This document shows, in pieces, positions 51,746-63,083 of a stretch of DNA of 64,000 nucleotides. The position numbers were made by a program, and so were the translations under genes. The notes beneath the pieces were generated by a model. That model was given only the letters and a program-made list of their open reading frames with translations, had not been told where the DNA came from and did not search any database. The stretch lies in contig NC_089426.1 of NCBI RefSeq assembly GCF_013426205.1, positions 682,001 to 746,000 of the forward strand, given 5' to 3'. Within the stretch, counting starts at the first letter, position 1. The number at the start of each line of letters is the position of its first letter. Source of the DNA: Metarhizium brunneum (Eukaryota; Ascomycota; Sordariomycetes; Hypocreales; Clavicipitaceae).

Positions 51746-54055
51746 ATGGCATCCAGCCCAGCCATCACCACGTTCAGAATGCCCAGCCCAGAAATATATC
51801 CCTACGCGCCGCTCGACCTGTCGCGGCAAACATTTCGTCTCATCCGGCTCCTCCCGCCAAAACCACCAGTAATACCAGGCTGCTACGGCACGCTGCGAAT
51901 CGAGCTAATCGAAGCCGAGATTGACGCCGCCTCCAAGCCGTCGCGTGCATACGACGCCCTCACATACGCCTGGGGCGTCGCGGCCCACGAGAAGCCGACC
52001 CGCGCCATCATCGTAGAGCACCGTGGCGCATCGTACCGCCTCTGGATCCATCGCCCGCTGGAGCTCGCCCTCCTGCACCTCGTCCAGGACAGAGCCACGC
52101 GCCTCCCGCTCTTCGTGGACCAGATATGCATCAACCAGGACGCCAACGGCGGCGGGTACAACGAAAAGGCGCACCAGGTGCGTCTCATGCGGGCCATTTA
52201 CTCGCGCTGCCGCCGCGCCCTCGTCTGGCTGGGCACCGCGACCCGCGCGTCAGACGAGTGGTTCACTTACACCCGCGAGATATGCCACTCGGGCCTGCTA
52301 AGCGGGCTCATGGGCCCCCGGGCGCCGAGCTTCATGCGCGTCTTCGACGCCGTCATGGACCCCTCGGTCCCGGTGGCCGGGCAGGCGCGCGAGGACCGCG
52401 ACGCGCTGCTCGCGCTGGTCCGGCGCCGCGGCGGCGACCGGTACCCCGTGGCCGGGCTCGCCGACGTCCTGGACCGCCCTTGGTTCGGCCGCCTGTGGAC
52501 CATCCAGGAGGCCTGCCTGGCGCCGGGGGTGACGGTCGTGTGCGGCCGCCAGGCCCTGTGCCTCGAGTGCTTCTGCGCGGGCGCCCTGTTCTTCAGCGTC
52601 TGCAACACGCACTGGGTGCGGCAGCCGGGGGCCAGGACCGGGTCGGAGCTGCGCCGGCGCGACGGCATCTTCCAAAAGACGCCGCGGCTGCGCAGGGTCG
52701 TGCAGGAGCGCAAGGCTATCCACGCGACGGGCGTGCGGCAGAGCTTCTACGACGTCGTGCTCAAGTACAATGTCAACGGGGGCCGGGCCAAGATTGGCGC
52801 CACGCTCCCGGAGGACAGGATCTTTGGGCTGCTGGGCCTCGCGGCCGACGACGACCCCCTGCGCCGGCGGGTGCGTGTCCGGTACGACGCCGTCGATCCG
52901 GAGGCCGGGGTTGTGCGGATTTACACGGAGGTGGCGGCCCTCTTGCTGGGGCACAGCGTGGATGCGCTGCTGTACGTCCAGGCGGGCAGGAAGACGGGGG
53001 GGCTGCCGTCGTGGGTTCCGGACTGGACGATGGAGCTCAGACTGCCGGTGGGCTATGCGTCGTTGAAAGAGGCCCTGTTCTGTGCTGGAGGACCCGAGGA
53101 CCAGGGGCGATTCTGCGTCGACCTCGAGGCTGGGCGGCTGACGATCCGGGGATGCATGGTGGGCGAGGTGGTGGCTGTTGGGGAGCGTACGTATCGCGAC
53201 CGGGTGGATGGCATGATGCAGAGAGACGTCGACTACCGCTGGGCAAAGAAGTTCTTTGACGAGGCTGCGCAATTTACACGGGACGCGGGCGCGATGCGCG
53301 ACGACGACGAGGCCTCGCTGGCCCTGCGGTCCCGGCGAGTTTGCGACTCGGGCTTGAGTCATGAGCAATTTGGGCATCGGCTGGGCGTGGACGACGGCCT
53401 CAGGAGGCTTGGTGTCGTCCACGGCTATTACTACAAAATAGGGCGGCGTCTGCTCGAGTCAGATGAGACCGTCGCGAGCTACCACATCTCGCGCATCTAT
53501 CGAACCGTTGGCATCACGCCGTGGTACTTTATCCCGCCGCCGGAGATGGACACACTGCGCATGTGCGCGCGAGATCCGTCATTGGCGTGCAGAGTGTTGT
53601 GCAGTGCTGTGGGCGACTTTGTCGAGGACATGGTCGGAATGTGCGTCGCGTCGGCTCGCATATCCGTGGTACCCTACTATCTTCGACTTCGTCGACGGTA
53701 CGCCAAGGTCACATTACATGTTGGCGATGAGGCTATGAGGCAGCATGGCTTCGACGCTGACAAGGGCACGAGAGAAGACATGGCTGCCTTTTCGGACAAT
53801 ATTCTCAAGAATGTCGGGCGCAGGCTGTATCGCACGGCGACAGGGTACGTGGGCATAGGGCCGCCGGAGATGAGGGCAGGAGACGCAGTGACGGTGTTTC
53901 ACGGCGGCACCACGCCTCATCTGCTGAGGAGGGTGGCACGTCCAGAATCAGGGAATGGCGAGTTGTGGCAGTACGTTGGGGAAGCGTATTGTGACGGCAT
54001 GATGCATGGCGAGGCGTTGGAGGCAACGTCTGAGCGCAGCTTTACTCTTTGCTAA
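51746..54055 (+). CDS. HET-domain (heterokaryon incompatibility) protein
   Basis: This single exon encodes 769 residues. ATG 51746 opens the frame; a second ATG at 51779 (MPSPEIYPYAPLDLS) is closer to the start of relatives. The HET domain is clear: RLIRLLPP (32-38), AYDALTYAWG (68-77), LPLFVDQICINQD, QVRLMRAIYSRCRRALVWLG and, further on, RPWFGRLWTIQEACLA. The C-terminal half contains PEDRIFGLLGLA, LPSWVPDWT and a GGTTPHLLRRV...YVGEAYCDGMMHGEAL end, which is typical of large HET proteins. These proteins trigger cell death or growth arrest when incompatible hyphae fuse, or act in innate-like responses. No NACHT or WD repeats are fused. The GC content is high and the gene intronless. Confidence 0.88.
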   Translation: MASSPAITTFRMPSPEIYPYAPLDLSRQTFRLIRLLPPKPPVIPGCYGTLRIELIEAEIDAASKPSRAYDALTYAWGVAAHEKPTRAIIVEHRGASYRLWIHRPLELALLHLVQDRATRLPLFVDQICINQDANGGGYNEKAHQVRLMRAIYSRCRRALVWLGTATRASDEWFTYTREICHSGLLSGLMGPRAPSFMRVFDAVMDPSVPVAGQAREDRDALLALVRRRGGDRYPVAGLADVLDRPWFGRLWTIQEACLAPGVTVVCGRQALCLECFCAGALFFSVCNTHWVRQPGARTGSELRRRDGIFQKTPRLRRVVQERKAIHATGVRQSFYDVVLKYNVNGGRAKIGATLPEDRIFGLLGLAADDDPLRRRVRVRYDAVDPEAGVVRIYTEVAALLLGHSVDALLYVQAGRKTGGLPSWVPDWTMELRLPVGYASLKEALFCAGGPEDQGRFCVDLEAGRLTIRGCMVGEVVAVGERTYRDRVDGMMQRDVDYRWAKKFFDEAAQFTRDAGAMRDDDEASLALRSRRVCDSGLSHEQFGHRLGVDDGLRRLGVVHGYYYKIGRRLLESDETVASYHISRIYRTVGITPWYFIPPPEMDTLRMCARDPSLACRVLCSAVGDFVEDMVGMCVASARISVVPYYLRLRRRYAKVTLHVGDEAMRQHGFDADKGTREDMAAFSDNILKNVGRRLYRTATGYVGIGPPEMRAGDAVTVFHGGTTPHLLRRVARPESGNGELWQYVGEAYCDGMMHGEALEATSERSFTLC

Positions 54056-55146
54056 CATTGAATGCTTTCTTATATAGAGGCAGGGATCTCGGTCTGAAGT
54101 CGTCGAGGTTACATGAGGGCGACTCTGTCGCATGGCGGAGGCTGCTTTTGATGCTTGGTTCTCCCCGGCGCTCTGACTCTATGCAGCATCGGCAAAGGAT
54201 ATTGGAACTTGCTACACGTCGGCGTGGTTCCACTTGAGAAGAAGAGCGCGGTGCCATTTCGGCTCTAAACAGGCACTGGGACATTACCGCAAGGCGCTTC
54301 GGCCGAATCGGCCAGGAGTGGCAAAGTCAAGACGCAGCAGTCAAGCCACCCGGCCATGGTATAAAAGGGCCGGCTTTCTTAAAAGGATCAACCAATGCTC
54401 TTGTTGGCCCTCTCTTGGTGGGTTAGCGGAAATAGCAACCAGTTCTCCCCATCACGAGAGACAAGTCAGACGTACATGACCACACAAGGCCTAGAACTCG
54501 ACAACAACTACAACAATCTCGGCCCGTCACACAACTGGGCTCCAATACGACAGGCCAGTGTACAGCCGTCCAGTCGCATTTCCTGTCTCTTAAGGAAAAG
54601 ACGATCCGGGTTGGCCAGCTAGCGAGACAACTTGGAAGTGAGTGTATGGCAGAAACACGGACAGGTCCTTCATCGGGTTAGCTCCACCCGCAGACTCGCA
54701 GCGCGGGGGAGCCAAACCACGGCAGAGCACGACCAACGATCCAATCAGGTCTTGCGACCATGTCGAGGTCGGGCACTGGCCTCGCCTAACCGCTCCTTGA
54801 CAGCTCGCGGGACACCATCAGGATGCCTGGGCCCCTTGTTCTTGCAGTCGATAGCGCCGCTACCCCAGGTTATGATGGGATGACAACCTCGGGCCCGTCC
54901 ACGCCAGCGGCAAATGGCTTGTGATGGGAACGGGTTGTGAACTTGTGTCCATGTCGTCCCGTAGGGGCAGCACGAGGGCTTGGCCAAAGTATGTATATAC
55001 ACGACCATGGTCGCATTCCCGCAAGAAAGACGCCTCTGCCCACCGCGGCGATTTGAGTTTTGCTAACAGTCGGCTAGCGGAAAAACCACTCTCGTTCAGA
55101 AACGCCATTCGTTTGATCTTGTTCTTGCCCCAGGCCCTCTCCACCC
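54056..55146. other. Gap between HET and first HsbA gene
   Basis: This contains a weak small candidate gene (listed next) and, at 54991-55000, an ATGTATATAC TATA-like element about 150 bp before the HsbA-type gene. Confidence 0.45.
54395..54622 (+). CDS. Possible small protein, weak evidence
   Basis: A 75-codon frame (MLLLALSWWVSGNSNQF...) has a short hydrophobic start and follows a GTATAAAAG box by only about 30 bp, which is rather close. There is no cysteine pattern, domain or intron signal. It could be a small secreted protein or chance. Confidence 0.2.
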   Translation: MLLLALSWWVSGNSNQFSPSRETSQTYMTTQGLELDNNYNNLGPSHNWAPIRQASVQPSSRISCLLRKRRSGLAS

Positions 55147-56364
55147 ATGAAGTTCCTCCTCTTCGCCTCGACGGCCTTGGCCCTCATCCGGCGCCAGGGC
55201 GACGTCCTCTCGGCCGACGTTGCCGCCATTGTCACGAGCGTCACGGCTCTCCAGGCACGGGTCAACGAGTTCCAGGGCGCGGCCCAGGCGGACGCCTTGA
55301 TCGCCGCCTCCAAGGGCGTGGTCGCGGCCATCAAGAAGGGTACTGCGGATGCCCGTGCCTCTCCGTCGTTGAGCCAGGACGAGGCGTTTAGTCTCGTCCC
55401 GCCGCTGCAAAACCTGATTGGCGTTGTCAACAAGACCGTCGGTGATTTGGTCACCAAGAAGCACGTCTTTGCTGACTCTGGCCGCGGCTGCGAGGTCTAC
55501 CCGCAGCTCGTGGAGCAGAAGATCGACTCCCAGGCCTTTTCTGACGCCCTCGTTAACAAGGTTCCTGAGGCGTTAAAGGGCATTGCCGGCCAAATCTCTG
55601 CTCCCATCTTGAAGAGCCTGGCTGATGGTGCCGCGGCGTTCAAGGACGTCGAGTGTGCTGCCACCTCGACCGGCGCCACGCAGTCTTCTACTATTTCCGT
55701 CTCTTCAACCGTGTCTTCTGCCGGCTCTGTCACCACGACTGGCGGCGGCACGTCCGTTTCGTCTCCGGCTTCCACGTCTGGCGCGCAGACTGGTAGCGCT
55801 TCCGGAACCGCCACCGAGCCCGGGTCTGCTACCGGCACCAAGACGCCTGGCACCGCGACAGGTACCACCGAGACGGGCCCCAAGACTCGCACTGGTTCCG
55901 GTACCGCTACGGCTACCGCCTCCGAGTCTTGCGGTGAGACTACCACTGTGCAAGTACCTGTGACGGAGACTGTCCCTTGCACCACCACTGGGGGTTCCGG
56001 TTCTCACCCAACTGGTGGTCCTGGATCTCAGCCCTCCAGTGGTTCCGGCTCCCAACCTACCGGTGGTTCTGGCCCCCAACCCACTGGCGGCTCCGGTTGC
56101 CCAGGCTGTGCTCCTGGACAAACCAGCCCCGGATCCGGATCTGGCCCCAATCCCACCGGTACCCTTGTCCCTATCCCATCAGGTGGCGAAGGCGGCCATG
56201 GAGGCAGCGGAGGAAATGGAGGAAGCGGAGGCAGCGGTGGAAGCGGCGCTCACCCGTCCCCCAGCTCTCCTGTCATAGTCGCCGGCGCTCCCCGGGGTGA
56301 AATCCCCCTCGCCGTTCATGTAGCCATGGCTGCCATTGTGGGTGCAGTGGGTGCTGCTCTCTAA
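55147..56364 (+). CDS. HsbA-domain cell-wall protein with Ser/Thr/Gly-rich stalk, probably GPI-anchored
   Basis: This single exon encodes 405 residues. A signal peptide (MKFLLFASTALALI) is followed by RRQ and then an all-helical domain of about 150 residues (VAAIVTSVTALQARVNEFQG...EAFSLVPPLQNLIGVVNKTVGDLVTKKHVF...) of the hydrophobic-surface-binding-A / cell-wall mannoprotein type. Residues about 175-285 are Ser/Thr-rich, and residues about 285-370 are Gly/Ser/Pro repeats (GSGSQPTGGSGPQ, GGNGGSGGSGGSG). The C-terminus is hydrophobic (AVHVAMAAIVGAVGAAL) and looks like a GPI signal. HsbA-type proteins coat hydrophobic surfaces and recruit enzymes, for example on insect cuticle or polyester. The paralog at 57989 lacks the stalk. 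Confidence 0.85.
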   Translation: MKFLLFASTALALIRRQGDVLSADVAAIVTSVTALQARVNEFQGAAQADALIAASKGVVAAIKKGTADARASPSLSQDEAFSLVPPLQNLIGVVNKTVGDLVTKKHVFADSGRGCEVYPQLVEQKIDSQAFSDALVNKVPEALKGIAGQISAPILKSLADGAAAFKDVECAATSTGATQSSTISVSSTVSSAGSVTTTGGGTSVSSPASTSGAQTGSASGTATEPGSATGTKTPGTATGTTETGPKTRTGSGTATATASESCGETTTVQVPVTETVPCTTTGGSGSHPTGGPGSQPSSGSGSQPTGGSGPQPTGGSGCPGCAPGQTSPGSGSGPNPTGTLVPIPSGGEGGHGGSGGNGGSGGSGGSGAHPSPSSPVIVAGAPRGEIPLAVHVAMAAIVGAVGAAL

Positions 56365-57988
56365 GCGATTGATTTATTTGGACTGCCATGTGGAGGAAAA
56401 TGACTAATTTGACCCGTTGTCGTGGTTTGCAAAAAAACGGCCCCTGTGGTCTCGACTCTTCTGCTAGACATGTGTATCTGGCCACTTTGCGCCCTTTCCA
56501 TGAATTGCAGATTGAATTTTCTTCTTTTTTCCCAATGTGTCCCCTCGCAGTGCCGCGTCATGGGTAAATGGCGCTTGTAGCTGATTCACACGGCTTTTGT
56601 GCCCAGGCCATCATGCCACCTTTGACATGTCGAGTCTGATGGACCACTCTGCTACATGTGCAGTGACACATGCGCGGGCAGATCACGCCATGGCTTCTTT
56701 TGTTCATCCAGAACCCCCTCCTGTTGGGACGCTTCACGTCCATTGGGCCCAGTGTGCGCCAGGCGTTCCGGCCTCGACGCTCGTCCTCCCGCCAAAGGCG
56801 CCACCGGCCGTAGGACCCATGTGCTATTGACTTCAATGTTGACTACACAGAGCCGTGAGGAGCTGAAAAGTCTGGCAATGAAAAGGGGGCTTGACGTGGC
56901 GTGCGGCTTCTCTCCACCCGTGACTGACGGGGCCTGGCTCCCCCAGATTTTGGGGAAGAGCCCTCGGCCGAGCGGTTACATCGTCCGGAGCTCAGGCCCG
57001 GTGTCGGACTGGCGCGAGCCAAGAGGCAATTTGCTCATCAATCTTCAATCTTCGCATTCACGCATAAACAGCGGGGTAGATGGGGAAGGGCCCCTGTGTG
57101 GAACGCCAAGGGCCTCTTCCTCCAACACAATCACCTGGTTCGACGGCCATGTTGTGCGTCTTTGTGTCTGCGCACCGTGATTCGATCACGGCCTCGTCGC
57201 CCCGGCTCGACAACTGCCGCCGCGTATTGTACACGCAGATTCTGGTCCTCCGGAATAGTATCCCAGGTTTCCAGCCCACGCTGCTCGGTTGCCAGACTGC
57301 CGGCTGGAATCTCGGCTCGCCGTGGCCAGTGCTGCCCCTCCCCCGGAATCTGTCACGGGTTCCTGGCATGTCTGGTCAACGGTCTGCTTTCCTTTGGCAG
57401 GATTCTCGTTGGCCCGTCGAGGCATAGCACGTCCTACTATACTACCGGACGTGGGGCCTCGCCCATCGCACCAATACTACATGTAGGCCATAATAGGATG
57501 CGCAGTATATGGCCAGGCCCTCAGGGTAAGGTTCCTGGTGCGCTTTTTGGCTCGGCCACACATGTCCGCGCGTGGCCAGGACGACCATGGCCATGCCGCG
57601 AAAGGAAGTTGCCAAGATGGAGGGCGTATATGGAACTATGGGGTGCTATATGTGGTGTAACCACACTCTGGGCGGGCCTGGCGCGTCCCTTGCTCTCGCA
57701 CTGAGAAGCTCCTTGAGGCTGCGACGATGTTCACGTTCCTCGCCGAGGCTTCACAAGGAAACTATACTGATGGCGTGAGAGCGGTGCTCGATGCCGCCTG
57801 TGATGTGCTGCTGTTGCATCAGGGCGCGGCGCCGGCTTGGAAAAGTATAAAACAGGGCCAACGGCCCGCCGTTTCTAGACTTGAGCCCATCCATCATCTC
57901 CCTCTCATTTTCCAATACACTGCAAATCACGGCTTCTTTCCGTCTACCCCCAACAAACAACCTTGTTCAAGACCCCAGACCCGAAAAA
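56365..57988. other. Gap between the two HsbA-type genes
   Basis: I see no gene. TATAAAAC at 57846-57853 is about 140 bp before the second HsbA ATG and is probably its TATA box; the leader is C/T-rich. Confidence 0.5.
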
Positions 57989-58516
57989 ATGCTTTCCATC
58001 AAGAACCTCCTCTTCCTTGCTGTCGCCGCCACCGGCTCCGTCATCAAGCGTGACGCCGCTGAGGTCAAGCAGGGTCTCCAGACCATCAACTCTGACACTA
58101 GTGCCGTCACCGCCGCCGTCAATAACTACAACGGTGGTGGTTTTACCAACGCGGTGCCCATCGTGACTGCCCAGCAGCAGCTCTCAAAGGACGTCAAGGA
58201 GACCACCGAGACTGCCAAGAACACCGGCGTTGTCAACGACGCCGACGCCAATGATATCATCAACTACATCACCGGCACGCTTCAGCCTAATATCGCGGCT
58301 TCCCTCGCCGCCTTGAAGGCTAAGAAGGCCAATTTCGACGCCGATGGCCTGACTCCCATTGTCAAGAGCAGCCTAACGGACCTCAAGACCGACACTGACA
58401 AGCTCGGCGCCGCTCTTATAGCCGGAACTCCTGCTGGTTTACAGGAGCAGGCGAAGGCCATCCAGAAAAAGATTGACGCCGACTTTGCCGACGCTATTGC
58501 CTTCTTTTCCTCTTAG
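57989..58516 (+). CDS. HsbA (hydrophobic surface binding protein A) family protein
   Basis: This single exon encodes 175 residues, starting at ATG 57989 after an A-rich context (CCGAAAAAATG). The signal peptide is MLSIKNLLFLAVAATGSV, then IKRD, where KR is a likely Kex2 site. The remainder is one HsbA helical domain: AAEVKQGLQTINSDTSAVTAAVNNY, QQLSKDVKETTETAKNTG, a DADANDIINYITGTLQPNIAASLAALKAKKANFD segment and a last helix AKAIQKKIDADFADAIAFF. There is no cysteine and no GPI signal, so it is a free secreted surface-active protein. It lies in tandem with the stalked HsbA protein on the same strand. Confidence 0.88.
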   Translation: MLSIKNLLFLAVAATGSVIKRDAAEVKQGLQTINSDTSAVTAAVNNYNGGGFTNAVPIVTAQQQLSKDVKETTETAKNTGVVNDADANDIINYITGTLQPNIAASLAALKAKKANFDADGLTPIVKSSLTDLKTDTDKLGAALIAGTPAGLQEQAKAIQKKIDADFADAIAFFSS

Positions 58517-59905
58517 AGAGTCTCTGCTCTCTTGCGAGACAGGATTCCCGCTCAAATCATCTCGGGGGTGCGGAAATACACATCCCCCTCAGCATGCACT
58601 GTAGCTTAGCGAAAAGTACCAGACACTTTGAACCGGTTCCGACATGAGTCTTTGGCCAATGCGCATATGTCTAGATAGCGAATTTGAAACAGTCCTTACC
58701 GTGTAGCCTTTTTTTCCTTCTCTGCAATTGACGGACCCTGCCGGTCCCTTGTGAACCGTGAAACTGTCGAGTTGCCCGCCGCCGCCTTGTAAGTGACGGC
58801 GGCAACGTCTGCCCAAAGAATCCGGCTGCATGTCAGCGTAGCCACCCGCTCATCCGGCGGCGTTCGGCCCAGCCCATTTCAGACGAAGCAGCTTCCTGCA
58901 TATCCAGTGTCCACAACCGCTTGTAGTTATGCTCCACTAGATTTGTCGCCTCTCTGGGACCGATGCATTACTGTGCAGGAGTGTAGAACGCCGTGAGTGG
59001 GGAGGCTTAGTTCCTGTAGTACTTGCAGCACGTGCCTTGAAGTTCATGCGCAAGGCTCTCACCGCAAGCTCTATCGTTTGCCGAATCACGTCAATTCTGG
59101 TACGATAATGAGAGGCGGCTTGTATTTAGCCTGATTGGGAAGCAATGGCCAGTTGTTCTCTCCTTGCCACTTACATCAGCCGGCAAAACCCTAACCCTAG
59201 CTGGTTTCTTTTCTCTCTTTAACAACGTTTTTGTCTCGTTCAAATACAGAAATACAGACACGTATAGTCATTGGCTTTGTTTCCCCATGGTAACTTGTCA
59301 GTATTGTAACGACGGAGGCGTGCCCAAGATGCAAGAAGCGAGTCCATTAAGTACCAACTCGGTGTTCAATGTGCATGTTGCTCGTTGCTGTTTTTGAACC
59401 ATTGTCAGCTTGACGTAATAGTCCCAGTATGCTTTAATTGATAGGCGATTACGTTGTCACAAGCACATCCATATTGGCGCGAGACGTACGAGATGCCACC
59501 CTTGGCTCCCAGTCATCGGTGAGCAGTGAGGCGAACCGCAAAAGCACTGGCTGAAGCCAAATGTACAAATAGAATCACAGTCCACTTGATAAAAAAAAAA
59601 TCGCAAATTCCTTGGACCTATTGCGACTTATGCTACAAAGAGATAATCATTTCAAAGTTGAGATTCTAGTTGAACCGAGTCGTATCGGCGTCGGGGCTGC
59701 TGAAGTCTCCGTGGCCCGATGCTCCGATGCTCCGCCACCGATTCCGATCGTCAGACATGTCATCACTCATCAACCACATCTCAGGAAAGCTACAACTCCA
59801 TCAACCATACGTCTAATTCACTCGAATTATATCGCGCAAGGCCCCAAAATAAACACAAGAGAATATATTTCATCATCTCGGGCTGAAGCCGGAAAGCTCA
59901 GCGAC
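58517..59905. other. Gap between HsbA and second Zn2Cys6 gene
   Basis: No gene is visible. A second short telomere-like motif, AAAACCCTAACCCTAG (59185-59200), lies here, as does an A9 run at about 59592. The right part is AT-richer. Confidence 0.5.
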
Positions 59906-62213
59906 ATGGTCGCATCACACCCGCCGCTCGCAAGTAGACGACGGGATAAGCCACAGCTATCCTGCAATCTATGCAGAAGTAGAAAGTAAGAAGATTCACC
60001 GCGAATCCGATCTTCAATGCACCGTACTGACTGACAGGCAACGATGCGACCGGCAACAACCGTGCGATGCGTGTGCATCTCGCGGTCTGTCCGCTTCATG
60101 CCAGTACCCCAATACCACTGTTCGCGCATCCTCAAAAGACCCAAAGGCTCCATCCACGTTCCAGGGAAGACTCAATCATCTAGAAGGGTTGGTGGTTCAA
60201 TTGATGAACAAGTCAGCAGCCGAGCCGCGCCTCTGTGCGAAATGCTCTGATACACTGCCAACGACAAGCGACACTGCAACGCCGCCCATGGCACCAGACC
60301 ATGCAACAGCCGGAAAACTGCACGTGGATGATTCAAAAACAGCGTATGTCGGCGGTTCACACTGGAAAGCCGTGCTGGAGAGCATCTCCGAGTTGAAGAC
60401 GCTCAGCGAGGAAGAACCAGATGACAGCGACAGGCCTTCTCCGGAGCAACAGACAGAGTACGGGCTAGAGGATAGCATTCTCATCCCTGGAACCACAAGG
60501 GAACGTCCCAGGCTTTTATACGGATGGCACAAACCAGCTTCCGTGGCCGATATTTTGGCAGCCATGCCGGAGAAGAGTGTCGTGGACCGGCTCGTATCCA
60601 GCTATTTCAGCAACCCGCCCATACCGCACGGTTGGTAACGCACCGTATTTTCCACGCAGACAGAATGGCTATACTGACATCGAGACAGTCCTTTTGCACC
60701 CAGGCAGCTTCTCCCGACAAGTATGCAACATCCGGTCCCCGGCAACCTGCATCCCTGCCGTCCTCACTAACAAATCCGGCTGTAGTACGAGAGATTCTGG
60801 GCCGATCCGTTCAACACGCCCCTGACGTGGATAGCCCTCCTCTACGGCATCATGTGTCTCGCCACGCAGGCCGAAACCTTTCAAAGCCTGGTCCTCGAAA
60901 GCAGCCTCACGCCGCAAACGCCCGTCCCGAGCATGCCCCCCTCGCGGCCCCAGTACCTCGACCAGGTGGAACAGAGCCTCATAGCAGGAAACTACAGCAA
61001 CGGCGGGCCCTTTGCCCTCGAGGCCCTCCTGCACTACACCATCGTCGAGCAGACGAGGTACCCGGACGCCGACGTCGGCACCTGGCTGCTGACGGGCGTC
61101 ATCGTCCGCCTCGGCCTCCGCATGGGCTACCACCGCGACCCGTCGCACTTCCCCGGCATCACGCCGTTCCAGGGCGAGATGCGGCGGCGCATCTGGGTCG
61201 TCATGCACGCGCTCGACGTCATGACCTCGCTGCTGCTGGGGCTGCCGCGCGTCATCAAAGACGGCCAGTGGGACACGATGCCGCCGAGAAACGTGCACGA
61301 CTCGGAACTCGACGAGGGTGCTGCCCGTCTTCCGCCGTCGCGGCCGGAGTCTGAGGCCACGCCCGTCTTGCACCTGCTCGCGAAGCACAGGATGCTGGTG
61401 GTGCTTGGGGCCATTGCCGATACGAGCATGAGCGTGGCGGCGGACCGGTGCGACGCGTCCGCCCTAGAGACTGAGAGGAGAATGATTGCCCGGCTGAGAG
61501 AGGCGTACGACTCCGTTCCGGTGAATGCGAAATTCGACGCCGTTTGTACCATCTTGTCCAGTAGACCTAGCGACATGTTGAACCGGCTCAGCATCACGAT
61601 GTTGTTGCAGAAGGGGCTCATTGTTCTCAACTGGCGCCATGTCATGCCGACCGGATCTGTCATGAGTCCAGATGATCCTGTCGGAAGGAGCGGCGGGCGG
61701 CTCAAGGGCGACACCGAGGGGTATCAGATTTGCATACAGGCCGCGCTGGAGATCCTCACTGTGCAAGAGACTATTGACCGCGAGACCCGGCCGGGCGGTC
61801 TTCTCTTCCCGCTCACCCTGCTGCTGTACTCGGTCGTCAAGCACGAGTTCCTCATGGCGACTACCGTTCTCATCACGCACATGTACCGCGCGGCGGTGGG
61901 CCGGCCGGACATCCAGCAAGACTCCAGGGAGAGGATGCTCTCGCAGCAAGTGGAAGTGGCGCTGAGGAAGTCGCACGAGATATGGATTCGCCATAGCGCG
62001 CGGTCCAGAGAGGCACAGCGGGTAGCCAACTTGCTCTCTGTGTTGTTTCGGAAGCTGCAAGACGCGGATATTCAGGGGCTTTGCAAGACGAGGGCGTTGG
62101 ACCAGACGCCAGGCGTGCAATCTGACGATCAGGGGCTCGCGCTCTTTGGAGAATTCGGTCTCTTGCACCATCTGGAAGACCTGAGTGTATTTTTTGACCT
62201 GGCGGTGACGTGA
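59906..62213 (+). CDS. Zn2Cys6 transcription factor with Fungal_trans domain
   Basis: Four exons, 59906-59985, 60038-60630, 60689-60720 and 60786-62213, give 710 residues with matching phases. The first intron splits the zinc cluster: C20, C23, C30, C36, C39 and C48 in CNLCRSRK-QRCDRQQPCDACASRGLSASC. A short linker with a leucine-rich helix (RLNHLEGLVVQLMN) is probably the dimer element. Exon 3 (32 nt) encodes LLHPGSFSRQ, then YERFWADPFNTPLTWIALLYGIMCLA opens the Fungal_trans domain; RLGLRMGYHRDPSHFPGITPFQGEMRRRIWVVMHALD is its signature. The protein is nuclear. Target genes are unknown. The second intron has a weak GTTGGT donor, so that junction is the least sure. Confidence 0.85.
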
Positions 62214-63083
62214 AGAAACCGGCCGTGGTTAGTGTCTTGCCGGCATTGGCATAAAATATCTCCTTGGCCTTTACCGACGGCAGGTGGCCGACGCCCTTGC
62301 TCAGCTCACAGTCACGGTAGAACAAATATGTCCTCCGTTCGCACTCGACAATGGAATGGGGCGTTGTCGATCCCAGCACAGGCTCCAATATCTTCCCGCC
62401 GTATATAAACGATTCCGGAGGGGGAATCACTAGTGGCATAGTAAGAGAGGCCGTGCCGCCCATGGAACTTCTGAGTCGGCGTCAATTACCCTGCCAGCAA
62501 GGGTGTGGTGTAAGTAATGAGACGACATGGTAATCGACCATGTTGTACCGGTCCCCATTGTCTTTTACTCGAACGTCCGTCTTGTGATAGTGAGAAGAAT
62601 ATGTATTGACACTTGGAATACGTGTGCCGACGGATCCATACTTTTTCCCCATTCTAGCCTATTTGTTAATTATAGGGCAGATGCTGGCTTAGGTTAACCG
62701 GACGTCATGTATCAATAGTATTGGGCGTATTATAGCAGGTTAGCGCTAAATCCCTTTTACGGCACCACCATGGAGGTCATCAGGAGACATGTAAAACGCG
62801 AGTATGGGCCATGTAGTCCGGTCTAGACAGGACATCTATAGGAGAGCTACACGGGCTCCTTGGGCGAAATTGGGATGAGTATAACCCCAAGATGAAGAGG
62901 ATCTGGGACATTTGACAAGCTGGCGGCTGTTGCCATTTCCGCCATCGAGGCTACACGGAGCGCAGTTGGGACAATGTTTCTAAAGCACCAGACTTGTTAG
63001 GACTAGCAATGTGAATTATCCCGCACTCCCCATCAAAGACCAGCGCACCAACAAACAACATAAAGACGCGACGCCACCCGTCC
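62214..63083. other. Gap before the edge gene
   Basis: I see no gene. The composition falls towards AT compared with the neighbouring regulator gene, and there is no clear repeat boundary. Confidence 0.45.
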
